Of a stretch of 64,000 nucleotides of DNA, positions 1 to 7,949 are shown in pieces. Under the pieces are notes generated by a model. It did no database searches. It had not been told where the DNA came from and was given only the letters and a program-made list of their open reading frames with translations. The DNA is from Helcococcus massiliensis. GTDB lineage: Bacteria > Bacillota > Clostridia > Tissierellales > Peptoniphilaceae. Both the position numbers and the translations under genes were made by a program. How positions within the stretch are numbered: position 1 is the first letter of the stretch; each line of letters opens with the position of its first letter. The DNA lies in contig NZ_OGVE01000001.1 of NCBI RefSeq assembly GCF_900258485.1, forward strand, positions 248,001-312,000, in the 5' to 3' direction.

Positions 1-435
1 AGGATAGTTTAGTGACATCTTATTATGAATATTATCTATCACAAATTTGTATGATTCATTATTTGTTAGTAAACTATTTGGATCAATAGCTTTTTCTCCT
101 ACCATAGATGAACCTAAGCTATCATAATAAACTAGTCCATTGTTATCTAATAATTGAACTTGACCATCTATGTTATTTAAAAACTCAAATCTTTCATTCA
201 ATACTACATCACTTAAAGTGTATGAAGAAATATATGAATCATATAACTCTGTTGAATAAATAGATTGAGAAAGCATATTATTTTTTAAAGTATTGTAGTA
301 ATAGTCTCTAACTGAAAAAAAAGAAAATACCACGAATACAGATACAAAAATAAAGAATATTAACATATAATAAAAAACTAAACTAAACTTTAAACTATCT
401 TTTTTCTTATTTATGTAATCTACTAATTTCCCCAT
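1..435 (-). CDS. Sensor histidine kinase, N-terminal part (cut by window edge)
   Basis: The open frame begins with ATG at 435 and runs to base 1 without a stop, giving 145 residues of the N-terminus. After a basic, hydrophilic start there is one clear membrane segment (about residues 18-40), followed by an extracytoplasmic sensor region containing the motif VQLLDNNGLVYYDS. The catalytic part lies outside the window. It overlaps the 3' end of the response regulator gene by 13 bases, so the two are translated from one message. The kinase identity is inferred from this overlap and from the single membrane segment plus extracellular loop typical of such sensors. The ligand is unknown. Confidence 0.8.
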   Translation of the reverse strand, partial: MGKLVDYINKKKDSLKFSLVFYYMLIFFIFVSVFVVFSFFSVRDYYYNTLKNNMLSQSIYSTELYDSYISSYTLSDVVLNERFEFLNNIDGQVQLLDNNGLVYYDSLGSSMVGEKAIDPNSLLTNNESYKFVIDNIHNKMSLNYP

Positions 436-1118
436 CTATAACCTACGCCCCATACTGTATGTAAATATTTTGGTTTGGCAGAATCATCCTCTATTTTAGC
501 TCTAATCCTTCTAATGTTTACGTCAATAATCTTAGTATCGGCCCTACTATCATTTCCCCAGGCTTTTTCAAGTAAATCTTCTCTTGTGAAGGCCTTGCCT
601 TCATTTTCCATAAATATTTTTATCAATAACAATTCTGTAGGTGTTAAGTCTATTACCTTACCATTTTTAGTAAATTGTTTAGAATATGAATCTAATTTGA
701 AAGGTCCGTATTCTAAACTTGAATGATGAGTACTTTCAAAATTATGTGAAAAATCTAATCTTCTAACCAAAGAATTTATTCTTAAAATTAACTCTTGTGG
801 ATTAAAAGGTTTATTCATATAATCATCAGCACCTTTTTCTAATCCTAAAATCCTATCTACATCCTGAGATTTTGCTGTTAACATAATTATTCCAATTCCT
901 GGCATCTCATTCCTTAAAATTTCGCATACTTCAAAACCATCTATACCTGGTAGCATGACATCTAAAATAGCTACTTCTGGTTTTTCCTTAAAAGCGATTT
1001 CCACTCCTTCTTCACCAGTACCAGCTTCTAAAACTTCATATCCAGCTTTTTCAATATTTATTTTTGTAAATTTTCTTATCGCTAATTCGTCCTCTACCAA
1101 CAAAATTTTTTTAGCCAT
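423..1118 (-). CDS. OmpR/PhoB-family response regulator
   Basis: A two-domain response regulator of 231 residues, the usual family length. The receiver domain (about 1-120) has the acidic pair E9-D10, phospho-acceptor D53 in AILDVMLPG and the conserved lysine in NKPF. The C-terminal winged-helix DNA-binding domain (about 130-230) ends in VWGVGYRWGN, typical of PhoB relatives. The start is supported by TAGGAGAAGTAA before the ATG. It overlaps the pseudouridine synthase gene by 8 bases and the following kinase by 13, so the three genes probably form one operon. The target genes cannot be told from the sequence. Confidence 0.95.
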   Translation of the reverse strand: MAKKILLVEDELAIRKFTKINIEKAGYEVLEAGTGEEGVEIAFKEKPEVAILDVMLPGIDGFEVCEILRNEMPGIGIIMLTAKSQDVDRILGLEKGADDYMNKPFNPQELILRINSLVRRLDFSHNFESTHHSSLEYGPFKLDSYSKQFTKNGKVIDLTPTELLLIKIFMENEGKAFTREDLLEKAWGNDSRADTKIIDVNIRRIRAKIEDDSAKPKYLHTVWGVGYRWGN

Positions 1119-2052
1119 TTACTTCTCCTACTAAATTTTCATATAAATTATAAATATATTTTTCATATTTGCTTTTAATTACTTTACCTCTAAGACTAGA
1201 TACAGATATATTCTTGCTAAATTGAAGCTTATAAGCGATCAATTGTTGGTCCTTATACCTTTTATCCCTATCTTCAATACCATATCTTCTATCGCCCAAG
1301 ATTGGATGTCCAATATCTGATAAGCTAACTCTAATTTGATGAGTCCTCCCAGTAAGTAATTCAACTTCTACTAAAGAATATTCATCATTATATTTTAATG
1401 GTCTTATTATAGTCTTTGATTTCTTACCAGATTTTACAACATGAACTTGGTTGTTATCATCCTTTTCTAATTCATTTTGAATTTCTATCTTTCTATCAAT
1501 CTTCCCATGTACTATAGCAAGATAAAATTTAGAAATTTTATCTTGTTCTTGATTTAAATTAAGCAGGGTTTCCCTATTTTTCGCTCCAATAACTAGACCT
1601 CTAGTGTTTCTATCTAATCTATTGACAATAGCTGGTCTAAAACTAGTTTCAAGTCTTGGAATGTATTCTTCATTTGAGATCATTAAATCTATCATAAAAT
1701 CTACTAAATTTTTACCATAGTCTGATTTATCTGCAGCATGGACTAGGGTATTTTGATCTTTATCCATAATCATCACATCAGAATTTTCGAAGGCTATGTC
1801 TACATCTATTAGAGACTTAAACGGCTTATTATCCACTATCCACTTCTCCAATTCTTCATCATAAATATATAGGTAAAGGATATCCCCTTCTTTTAATTTA
1901 TAATTAGACTCAACTCTTTTTTTATTTACTTTTATTTTTTTCTTTCTTATCCATTTATATAAAAGCGAATTTGGCGCCTTGTTTAAATATTTGTTAAGAA
2001 ATTTTATTAATGTTTGTTGTGAATCATTTGATTCTATCGTAATTTTTCTCAT
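1111..2052 (-). CDS. RluA-family 23S rRNA pseudouridine synthase (RluC/RluD type)
   Basis: Predicted to convert specific uridines of 23S rRNA to pseudouridine in the cytoplasm. The 313 residues carry an N-terminal S4 RNA-binding domain (about 13-75, with KWIRKKKIKVN) and a catalytic domain with D147 in IVNRLDRNT. Most members have histidine where N144 stands; the Asn form occurs in some relatives and the catalytic Asp is intact. The later motif LTGRTHQIRVSL is also present. The closest named member is probably RluC, but RluA-family specificities cannot be separated by eye. It is the first gene of a run into a two-component system. Confidence 0.92.
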   Translation of the reverse strand: MRKITIESNDSQQTLIKFLNKYLNKAPNSLLYKWIRKKKIKVNKKRVESNYKLKEGDILYLYIYDEELEKWIVDNKPFKSLIDVDIAFENSDVMIMDKDQNTLVHAADKSDYGKNLVDFMIDLMISNEEYIPRLETSFRPAIVNRLDRNTRGLVIGAKNRETLLNLNQEQDKISKFYLAIVHGKIDRKIEIQNELEKDDNNQVHVVKSGKKSKTIIRPLKYNDEYSLVEVELLTGRTHQIRVSLSDIGHPILGDRRYGIEDRDKRYKDQQLIAYKLQFSKNISVSSLRGKVIKSKYEKYIYNLYENLVGEVNG

Positions 2053-2071
2053 TTCTTTTTAATCCTTTTTA

Positions 2072-2087
2072 TGTTATTATTGTAGCA
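2072..2087. promoter_or_regulatory. Divergent extended -10 promoters
   Basis: On the plus strand TGTTATTAT (2072-2080) fits an extended -10 for the MltG-like gene. On the minus strand TGCTACAAT (2087-2079) fits one for the pseudouridine synthase operon. The two overlap, so only one polymerase could bind at a time. The -35 boxes are weak on both sides. This is sequence-based inference. Confidence 0.5.
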
Positions 2088-2123
2088 TACTTAGGAAATA
2101 TTGAGTAGATGAAAGGAGATAAG

Positions 2124-2501
2124 ATGAAATATATAAAAGATTTTTTCTATAATTTTAGTGATATACTCTTATCTATTTTGGTCGCTATAGGAGCTGTATA
2201 TCTAATATACTTTAGCATGAATCAATTAATAAACATTGAGCATAGCAATGAAGTTATAGCTAGCGAAGTTAGTACTAATCAAACTGAAACTATAGCTGAA
2301 AGTAAAATTAATGTAAGTATACCTGCTGGTGTCAACCTAGACCAAGCTAGTGAAATATTACTTTCTTATGGTGTTATAAAAGACAAAGAAAAATTTATAG
2401 AATCTTTTACTGATAAAGAAGCTGTATTTAATTCTGGAAATTTTGAACTTGAAAAAAATATGGATTTTGAAAAGATTAAAGAAATACTTGTAATACATTA
2501 A
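2124..2501 (+). CDS. Small membrane-anchored protein with MltG/YceG-like domain
   Basis: The ATG at 2124 is chosen because AAAGGAGA lies at proper spacing before it; an in-frame ATG at 2109 would place that ribosome site inside the gene. About 125 residues: one membrane segment near the N-terminus (about 10-32) and an extracytoplasmic domain beginning VSIPAGVNLDQASEILLSYG, which resembles the N-terminal LysM-like part of the endolytic transglycosylase MltG. The catalytic MltG domain is absent, so lytic activity is not expected. It could bind peptidoglycan or be a regulatory relic. It is monocistronic and ends at a shared bidirectional terminator. Confidence 0.75.
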   Translation: MKYIKDFFYNFSDILLSILVAIGAVYLIYFSMNQLINIEHSNEVIASEVSTNQTETIAESKINVSIPAGVNLDQASEILLSYGVIKDKEKFIESFTDKEAVFNSGNFELEKNMDFEKIKEILVIH

Positions 2502-2525
2502 TTTATCTATTATAAAATAATCAAT

Positions 2526-2564
2526 AAAGGAGCATTACGAATTACTATTTCGTACTGCTCCTTT
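2526..2564. terminator. Bidirectional hairpin terminator
   Basis: AAAGGAGCA (2526-2534) pairs with TGCTCCTTT (2556-2564), extended inward by TACGAA/TTCGTA. A short T-run follows on both strands. It lies between convergent genes and can end both the MltG-like gene and the long leftward operon, whose last stop codon overlaps it. Confidence 0.85.
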
Positions 2565-3102
2565 AATTATTTACATATGAAGCTATCAAGGAGTCTCTAC
2601 ATTTTTCGTCAAAGCATCCCATATCTTCTAAAGTGTTTTTTATTTTTGTATTTTTAGTATGTAAAATTACTCTATCTTTATTAGTAAAATAAATTTCGAA
2701 AATTTGATCGGATAAATTTTTTGAATGCATATTAATGTAATAAGCATCTATATATTGAGGATCTTCTAACAATATCATCGCCATAACAGAATCATCTTTT
2801 AGACAATAGTTGTTAGAACAGTTATTTAATGCTATCCTAGCCTTCCTATTATTTTTACTATTCCTATGTCTATTATAATTTTCCATATCAAGTTTAGCCT
2901 TAGAATTATAATAATTATAATTATATAAGGCTTTTTCAAAAGAATCTAAGACCACGAAGGGTCTTAGATTTATTAGTTGAAAAATTTCATTGTTTTTGTG
3001 GTTAAATTCTTGTTTATTTATAGATTTGTTTTCTAATAAATCTATATATAAATTTCTAAGTTCTATAAATCGATCTAATTTACCTTTTTCAGATTTGCAC
3101 AC
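2563..3102 (-). CDS. Conserved hypothetical protein, last gene of the alaS-led run
   Basis: A 179-residue protein that I do not recognise. It starts at GTG (3102), overlapping the preceding stop by one base, with AAGG upstream; the first ATG in frame would remove about half of the protein. It has no signal peptide or membrane segment. The N-terminal half is helical and rich in Asn, Lys and Tyr (NYNYYNSKAKLDMENYNRHR). The C-terminal half looks alpha/beta, with a strand-like FEIYFTNKDRVILHT, and ends in a Cys pair (MGCFDEKCRD). Translational coupling to the small P-loop protein suggests they act together. The function is unknown. Confidence 0.75.
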   Translation of the reverse strand: MCKSEKGKLDRFIELRNLYIDLLENKSINKQEFNHKNNEIFQLINLRPFVVLDSFEKALYNYNYYNSKAKLDMENYNRHRNSKNNRKARIALNNCSNNYCLKDDSVMAMILLEDPQYIDAYYINMHSKNLSDQIFEIYFTNKDRVILHTKNTKIKNTLEDMGCFDEKCRDSLIASYVNN

Positions 3103-3518
3103 TATAATACCTTAATTTCTACTTCTAGTCCTTCAGGTAATTCTTCTTCGTGTTTATCTAATCCCATTAAGATTTCTATATCGTTATCCTTTGTTAACAC
3201 ATTTAGTTTCTCTGCTAAAGTTCTTAAATCTTCATCTGTAAAATCAATAATTTCGTATATACCATCTAAGTATATTTTTTCAATATCATAGTCTCTTGAA
3301 ACTATACCTGAAATAAAGCCATATAAAGCGTCTACATTGTCAATGTGGAAGTTTTTAGCATTTATAAGTCTCACAGCATAGTCTAATGTGAATATATGTG
3401 AATCATCAGTATCTATAAATACTATATTTCCGTTACCTCTTGCTTTTTCATTGTTAGCATTTTCAATAAGGTGTTTTGTTTTTCCACTTCCTGATTTTCC
3501 TAAAATTAAAGTAATCAT
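3102..3518 (-). CDS. Small P-loop NTPase-like protein
   Basis: The start is set at 3518 because AAAGGAT sits 7-8 bases upstream; an earlier in-frame ATG at 3527 directly abuts that site. The 138 residues begin with a strand and a perfect Walker A motif, GKSGSGKT (residues 7-14). IEKIYLDGIYEI is a possible Walker B strand with Asp. The protein is far shorter than most P-loop ATPases and has no second recognisable domain, so it may be a minimal RecA/KaiC-like ATPase or an ATP sensor. It lies between a DUF1292 gene and a coupled unknown gene. The partner and substrate are unknown. Confidence 0.8.
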   Translation of the reverse strand: MITLILGKSGSGKTKHLIENANNEKARGNGNIVFIDTDDSHIFTLDYAVRLINAKNFHIDNVDALYGFISGIVSRDYDIEKIYLDGIYEIIDFTDEDLRTLAEKLNVLTKDNDIEILMGLDKHEEELPEGLEVEIKVL

Positions 3519-3542
3519 ATAACACATCCTTTTCTATTATAT

Positions 3543-3980
3543 TTATTCATGATCATGGTCGTGATCGTGATCACAATCATCTCCACATTCATGATGGTGG
3601 TCATGAGAATCTACAACTTCGTAGTAGGCATCTACAGCGAGTTTAAATTCATCTTCATCTTCGATTAACTCTACTTCAAAAGGATTACTATCCTCAGTAT
3701 AATTTGCTCTATACAATAATATTTCATCATCGTCATTTTCGACCGGTAGTAAGGCTACATAGTCTTGACCGTCTATTTCATACTCAGCAAGTATTACACA
3801 TTCAAGCTCACGATCATCTTCCAAAGTCAAAATGATTGTTTGAAAATCTTCATAATCTTCTAAATCTTCAAATTCATCATAATCATCATCTTCGATATCG
3901 AATTCATCCATAACATCGTATATCTCTAATCCATCATATGGGTTAGAATAATCGTCATCATAATTTAAATCTTTATCCAT
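3543..3980 (-). CDS. DUF1292-family acidic protein with His/Asp-rich tail
   Basis: 145 residues, strongly acidic. The N-terminus (about 1-45) is nearly all Asp, Glu and Tyr. The central part (about 45-120) has the DUF1292 pattern IILTLEDDRELECVILAEYE followed by DYVALLPVE. The last 20 or so residues are HDHHHECGDDCDHDHDHDHE, an unusual tail with eight His and two Cys that could bind Zn, Ni or Cu. AGGAGGTTTT before the ATG supports the start. A shorter DUF1292 paralogue lies at 9650-9889 in the same gene run. DUF1292 function is not known; metal storage or sensing is inference. Confidence 0.85.
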   Translation of the reverse strand: MDKDLNYDDDYSNPYDGLEIYDVMDEFDIEDDDYDEFEDLEDYEDFQTIILTLEDDRELECVILAEYEIDGQDYVALLPVENDDDEILLYRANYTEDSNPFEVELIEDEDEFKLAVDAYYEVVDSHDHHHECGDDCDHDHDHDHE

Positions 3981-4028
3981 AAAACCTCCTACATTCCTTT
4001 ATTTAAATATACACTTTTTAGGAGACTT

Positions 4029-5474
4029 TTACAAATTTTTTAATAACGTTTTCAAATATTCAAAGATAAATTCTGTAGAAGATATTGACCATTGTTCATT
4101 AGGTGTGTGAGCGCCTGTTATTGTAGGTCCCATAGCTATCATATGAACATCAGGATATTTTTGACTTAATATGCCTGTTTCTAATCCTGCATGTATTACT
4201 AAAACTTCCATATCTTCATTTCTTATTGATTTATATGTGCTTACTGCCTTATCTAGTAATTCAGTTTCGAATTCAGGTTTCCACATTGGATATCCTTCAG
4301 AAAATCTTATCTTGTATCCATATAATTCTGCTTGTTTTTTAACAGCATCTTTCAAATCTTCTAAATCTTGATCATGTGAACTTCTTATTGAAGTTTCTAT
4401 ATAAAAACTACCTTCTGTTGTTCTTACTTTTGCTAAGTTATTTGAAGATCTAACGATATTTAATTCTTTGTCATAACTATTTACCCCATGTGGGAAAGTT
4501 GATAAAGATCTTAATATTAATTTAGCTTGTTCGTCATCAATGTATAAATCATCTTCTTTTTCTACTTCTTCTAAAGTAAACTCTAAATCTAATTCTCTTT
4601 TTAGATATAAATCTTTTAATTCTAGGCTAATAGCTTCAAAATGTTCTTTTAAACTCTCTACATCTTCAGCTTCTACCCCAATTATGGCATTGGCCATTGA
4701 AGGAATAGCATTATGTTTTGAACCACCTTCAATTTTACTTAACTTTAATGGAAGCTCATTTTGTAGCTTAATTAATAATGAATCTAATAGTTTTATAGCA
4801 TTTAACCTAGCTTCACCAATTGTAGAACCAGAGTGACCACCTCTTAGGCCAGAAACTTTAATTTGGAAATTATTTAGATTTCTTGTTTCAACAAAGTTTA
4901 AATCTAAATCTAGGTATGCATTTATACCACCTGCACAACCTACTATGACAATCCAATCTTCTTCATTATCTAAGTTAATTAAGTTTTTACCTGTTAACCA
5001 TTGGTCTGATAAAGCTAAAGCACCATCCATACCTGTCTCTTCTGTAGTTGTAAAAATACATTCTAACTTTGGATGTTCTAATTTATTATCTTCTAGTATA
5101 GCCATCATCAAGGCTACTCCAGCTCCATCATCGGCACCAAGTGTTGTATCTTTTGCTTTTATAAAATCACCATCTATAACTATATCGATAGGATCGCAAG
5201 TGAAATTGTGAAGTGAGTCTTCAGTTTTTTCACAAACCATATCCAAGTGTGCTTGTAAAATAACTGGATCATGACCTTCAAAGGAAGGACTTGCAGGTTT
5301 TACTATAAGTACGTTACCTGTATCATCTCTTTTTGTATCTAATCCTAATCTCTTTCCAAAATCATAAATAAACTCAGATATTTTTTCTTCATCATTTGAA
5401 CATCTTGGTATTTGTGATATTTTTTCAAAATTTTTAAATACTGCATATGCAGTTGATTGCTTTAATTGTTCCAT
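4029..5474 (-). CDS. pepD: Aminoacyl-histidine dipeptidase (Xaa-His dipeptidase, M20 family)
   Basis: A cytosolic zinc dipeptidase of the PepD type that cleaves Xaa-His and other dipeptides for amino acid supply. At 481 residues it has the family's usual length. Visible metal-site motifs are ILQAHLDMVCEK (His-x-Asp), TLGADDGAGVALMMA and TTEETGMDGA, with ETGILSQKYP in the C-terminal part. It begins one base inside the stop codon of the parvulin gene, so translation is coupled. An anaerobe that ferments peptides would fit this gene, but its substrate range cannot be read from sequence. Confidence 0.95.
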   Translation of the reverse strand: MEQLKQSTAYAVFKNFEKISQIPRCSNDEEKISEFIYDFGKRLGLDTKRDDTGNVLIVKPASPSFEGHDPVILQAHLDMVCEKTEDSLHNFTCDPIDIVIDGDFIKAKDTTLGADDGAGVALMMAILEDNKLEHPKLECIFTTTEETGMDGALALSDQWLTGKNLINLDNEEDWIVIVGCAGGINAYLDLDLNFVETRNLNNFQIKVSGLRGGHSGSTIGEARLNAIKLLDSLLIKLQNELPLKLSKIEGGSKHNAIPSMANAIIGVEAEDVESLKEHFEAISLELKDLYLKRELDLEFTLEEVEKEDDLYIDDEQAKLILRSLSTFPHGVNSYDKELNIVRSSNNLAKVRTTEGSFYIETSIRSSHDQDLEDLKDAVKKQAELYGYKIRFSEGYPMWKPEFETELLDKAVSTYKSIRNEDMEVLVIHAGLETGILSQKYPDVHMIAMGPTITGAHTPNEQWSISSTEFIFEYLKTLLKNL

Positions 5475-6217
5475 TAGTCAACTCTTTCTACTTTATATTT
5501 ATCTTTTAATTCATTAGTTTTATTGAAATATTCTTCTTGTTGTTTTGACATTTGTAGGTTTCTTTGGATGTCATCCTTATAGTTTTCATAAGTATTTTCT
5601 CTTTCTAGAGATTTGTCTTCCAATTTTATAATATGATAACCAAATTGACTCTTAACAGGATTTGAAATTTCATCGATTGATAATTCTAATAAAGCATTTT
5701 CAAATTCTGGCACCATTTGTCCACTGTAGAATTCTCCTAAGGATCCACCTAAACTTCCTGATCCATCCTTTGAAAACTCTTTAGCAAGGTCTTCAAAACT
5801 TTCACCATTATCTAATTTTTCTTTAATTTCTTTAGCCTTATCTTCATCATCAACTAGTATATGTGATGCCTTGAACTTATAAACATCCTTTAATGAATCT
5901 TTGTTGCTTTCATACATTTCTTTAACTTCATCTTCAGATACAGAAACATTATCCAAAAATTTTCTGATTGCATATTGTTTTAAGAATTGATCTTTTAGTA
6001 AGTCTAACTCTTTTATAAAATCTGCATCTTTCTCTAATTCATTTTCTTTGGCATCTAAGTAAAAAAGTTCTTGGTTTAGTAATTCTTCTGCTACTTGTTT
6101 AAACCCTTCTTCGTTATGGAAAGTTTGACCTTGTGGTCCCATGCTGTGCACAAAATCATGTACCATATCTTGTGTTATTTCTTTCCCATTCACTCTGTAA
6201 TAAACTTTATTTGACAT
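5474..6217 (-). CDS. Parvulin-type peptidylprolyl isomerase (cytoplasmic)
   Basis: 247 residues with a SurA-like helical N-terminal part (about 1-105) and a rotamase domain (about 112-205) with KASHILVDDEDKAKEI, GGSLGEF and SQFGYHIIKLED, the hallmarks of PPIC. The N-terminus has neither a signal peptide nor a lipobox, unlike PrsA, so it is probably an intracellular foldase. A short charged helix forms the C-terminus. Position between cvfB and pepD is consistent with a general housekeeping operon. Confidence in the fold is high; clients are unknown. Confidence 0.93.
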   Translation of the reverse strand: MSNKVYYRVNGKEITQDMVHDFVHSMGPQGQTFHNEEGFKQVAEELLNQELFYLDAKENELEKDADFIKELDLLKDQFLKQYAIRKFLDNVSVSEDEVKEMYESNKDSLKDVYKFKASHILVDDEDKAKEIKEKLDNGESFEDLAKEFSKDGSGSLGGSLGEFYSGQMVPEFENALLELSIDEISNPVKSQFGYHIIKLEDKSLERENTYENYKDDIQRNLQMSKQQEEYFNKTNELKDKYKVERVD

Positions 6218-6225
6218 ATATCCTC

Positions 6226-7068
6226 CTATTTAAGTAATTTTATACCGTCTTTAGTAATATTAATCTTTCTTTGTTTGTACAATCTTCCTATAGATCTCTT
6301 AAATTGAGACTTCGACATATTGAAGACTGATTTTATGAGCTTCGGATCACTCTTATCATTAACCTTTAAGTATCCACCGTTATCTGCTAAAGTCTTATAA
6401 ATCAAATTAGCATCTTTATTTAGCTCCACATGGGCCCTATTATTGTAAGTAAGGTCAAGTTTACCATCTTCTTTGACTTTTTTAACCCTTAACCTTATAC
6501 TATCTCCAACTTTAGGTACACCTGCTATTTCATCTTGGTGGAGCATCCCGTTATACTTACCTTCAACTAATATAAAGGCACCATAGGCTGAATCATAGGC
6601 ATAAATAATGCCGTCTACCCAATCATCTTCTTTTATTTTTCCATCGTTAGCAAAATAATCATCTACCTTCATAGTAGCAGTTAATCTTTCAGATTTATCT
6701 ATATATACACCAACAAGATGATAATCATATTTTTTTATCTGACCTACTTGTTCTTCAAAAGGTAATAAAAGATCTTTGTCTAATCCCCAATCAAGAAAAG
6801 CACCTATTTTCGTTGTATCTACCACTTGTAAAATTGCTAAGTCTCCTACTTCAGCCTTAGGTTTTTTACTAGTAGCTATAGGTCTATTTTGATTGTCTTT
6901 ATATATAAATACTTCTAGGCTATCGCCCACTTCTTTATTTTTTCTTAAGTACTTTTTAGGTATTAAAACATCATCTTTATCGTCTGAGTCAATGGTTTCT
7001 CCTAAAAAAGCACCGATACTAGTAATTCTTTTAATTATTAGCGTTTGCGTTTTCCCTAATTTGTACAT
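6226..7068 (-). CDS. cvfB: CvfB-like S1 RNA-binding protein
   Basis: The ATG at 7068 is preferred over an upstream one at 7110: it is preceded by GAGAGG and gives the family's normal N-terminus, MYKLGKTQTL. The remaining 280 residues hold about three tandem S1-like OB folds (KRITSIGAFLG, VDTTKIGAFLDWG, YDSAYGAFILVEGKYNGMLH) and a C-terminal winged helix (about 215-280). Family members bind RNA and in Staphylococcus influence virulence gene expression. The gene overlaps the end of yitT by 38 bases. A role in RNA metabolism fits the nearby RNase J. Confidence 0.9.
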   Translation of the reverse strand: MYKLGKTQTLIIKRITSIGAFLGETIDSDDKDDVLIPKKYLRKNKEVGDSLEVFIYKDNQNRPIATSKKPKAEVGDLAILQVVDTTKIGAFLDWGLDKDLLLPFEEQVGQIKKYDYHLVGVYIDKSERLTATMKVDDYFANDGKIKEDDWVDGIIYAYDSAYGAFILVEGKYNGMLHQDEIAGVPKVGDSIRLRVKKVKEDGKLDLTYNNRAHVELNKDANLIYKTLADNGGYLKVNDKSDPKLIKSVFNMSKSQFKRSIGRLYKQRKINITKDGIKLLK

Positions 7069-7939
7069 TATTTGCCGCCTCTCTTGAGAAACCATATCCG
7101 ATAACTTCATTTATATTTGTTATATATACGAATGCGTCGTCATCTATACTATTAATATAATTTCTTATTTTAATATACTGTTTTGTATCAACTATAGATA
7201 CTAGTACATTTTGTTCTTTTTTAGTATATCCACCTCTAGCATCGTAAAAAGTTGTTCCTCTATTAATTTCCTTGTGGATAAAATTATTAATATTTTCAAT
7301 TTCCTTAGATACAATAACCATTTGAATTTTTGAGTTAAATCCAGCAATGGTATTATCTAGGACCCATGTTGTTATATATAGGGACATAAATGCATAAATA
7401 CCAGACTGTAAACCAAAAGTAAAACCAGCTAAGGCTATTACAAATGCATCTACTATCAACATCCCTTTGCTAACTGATATTCCCATTTTAGATTCTAATA
7501 TTTTAGCTAAAACGTCAGTTCCACCTGTTGATGCATTTTGTCTAAATACTATGGCTAGCCCCAGTCCTATTAGAACGGCACCCAAGATTAGATTTGCTAA
7601 ATTATCACCTAAGATAGGTTCTTTAATTTCAATTAAGGCATCAAATATGGTCATAAAACCTGAATATGACCCCGCCCCTATAATAGTATATAATCCAAAT
7701 TCTTTACCTATAACCATATATCCGACCAAGAGCAAAATAACATTCAATACACCCATTACCAAACCAATATTTAAATTAGGTATGTAATAATTAATTACTT
7801 GGGCAAAACCAGTAACTCCGCCAGCTGCAATTTTTAATGGTATATTAAAAAATATTGTACCTGTCGTCATTATAAATGTACCTACTAAAATATAGAATAT
7901 GGATTCTATTCTTTTTCTATTTATTATAGATTCTTTCAT
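7031..7939 (-). CDS. YitT-family membrane protein (DUF161/DUF2179)
   Basis: 302 residues. The first 190 or so form five to six membrane segments (for example FYILVGTFIMTTGTIFFNIP and a Gly-rich GGVTGFAQVINYY). The C-terminal 90 residues are the soluble DUF2179 domain (IEIN... NRGTTFYDARGGYTKKEQ), a PII-like fold in the cytoplasm. Some relatives have been linked to transport or pyridoxal-related functions, but no general activity is established. It follows RNase J by 10 bases and its end overlaps cvfB, so it is in the same message. Confidence 0.9.
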   Translation of the reverse strand: MKESIINRKRIESIFYILVGTFIMTTGTIFFNIPLKIAAGGVTGFAQVINYYIPNLNIGLVMGVLNVILLLVGYMVIGKEFGLYTIIGAGSYSGFMTIFDALIEIKEPILGDNLANLILGAVLIGLGLAIVFRQNASTGGTDVLAKILESKMGISVSKGMLIVDAFVIALAGFTFGLQSGIYAFMSLYITTWVLDNTIAGFNSKIQMVIVSKEIENINNFIHKEINRGTTFYDARGGYTKKEQNVLVSIVDTKQYIKIRNYINSIDDDAFVYITNINEVIGYGFSREAANNVQIRENANANN

Positions 7940-7949
7940 CTATACCTCC

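Noticed and set aside
2124-2501. Full endolytic transglycosylase MltG.
   Set aside because: Only the small N-terminal LysM-like part is present; the catalytic YceG domain is missing and the next stop is followed by a terminator.
3543-3600. CATGAT/CATGGT-like units as a possible short tandem DNA repeat or CRISPR-like element.
   Set aside because: They encode the His-Asp tail in frame; there are no spacers or repeat lengths typical of CRISPR.
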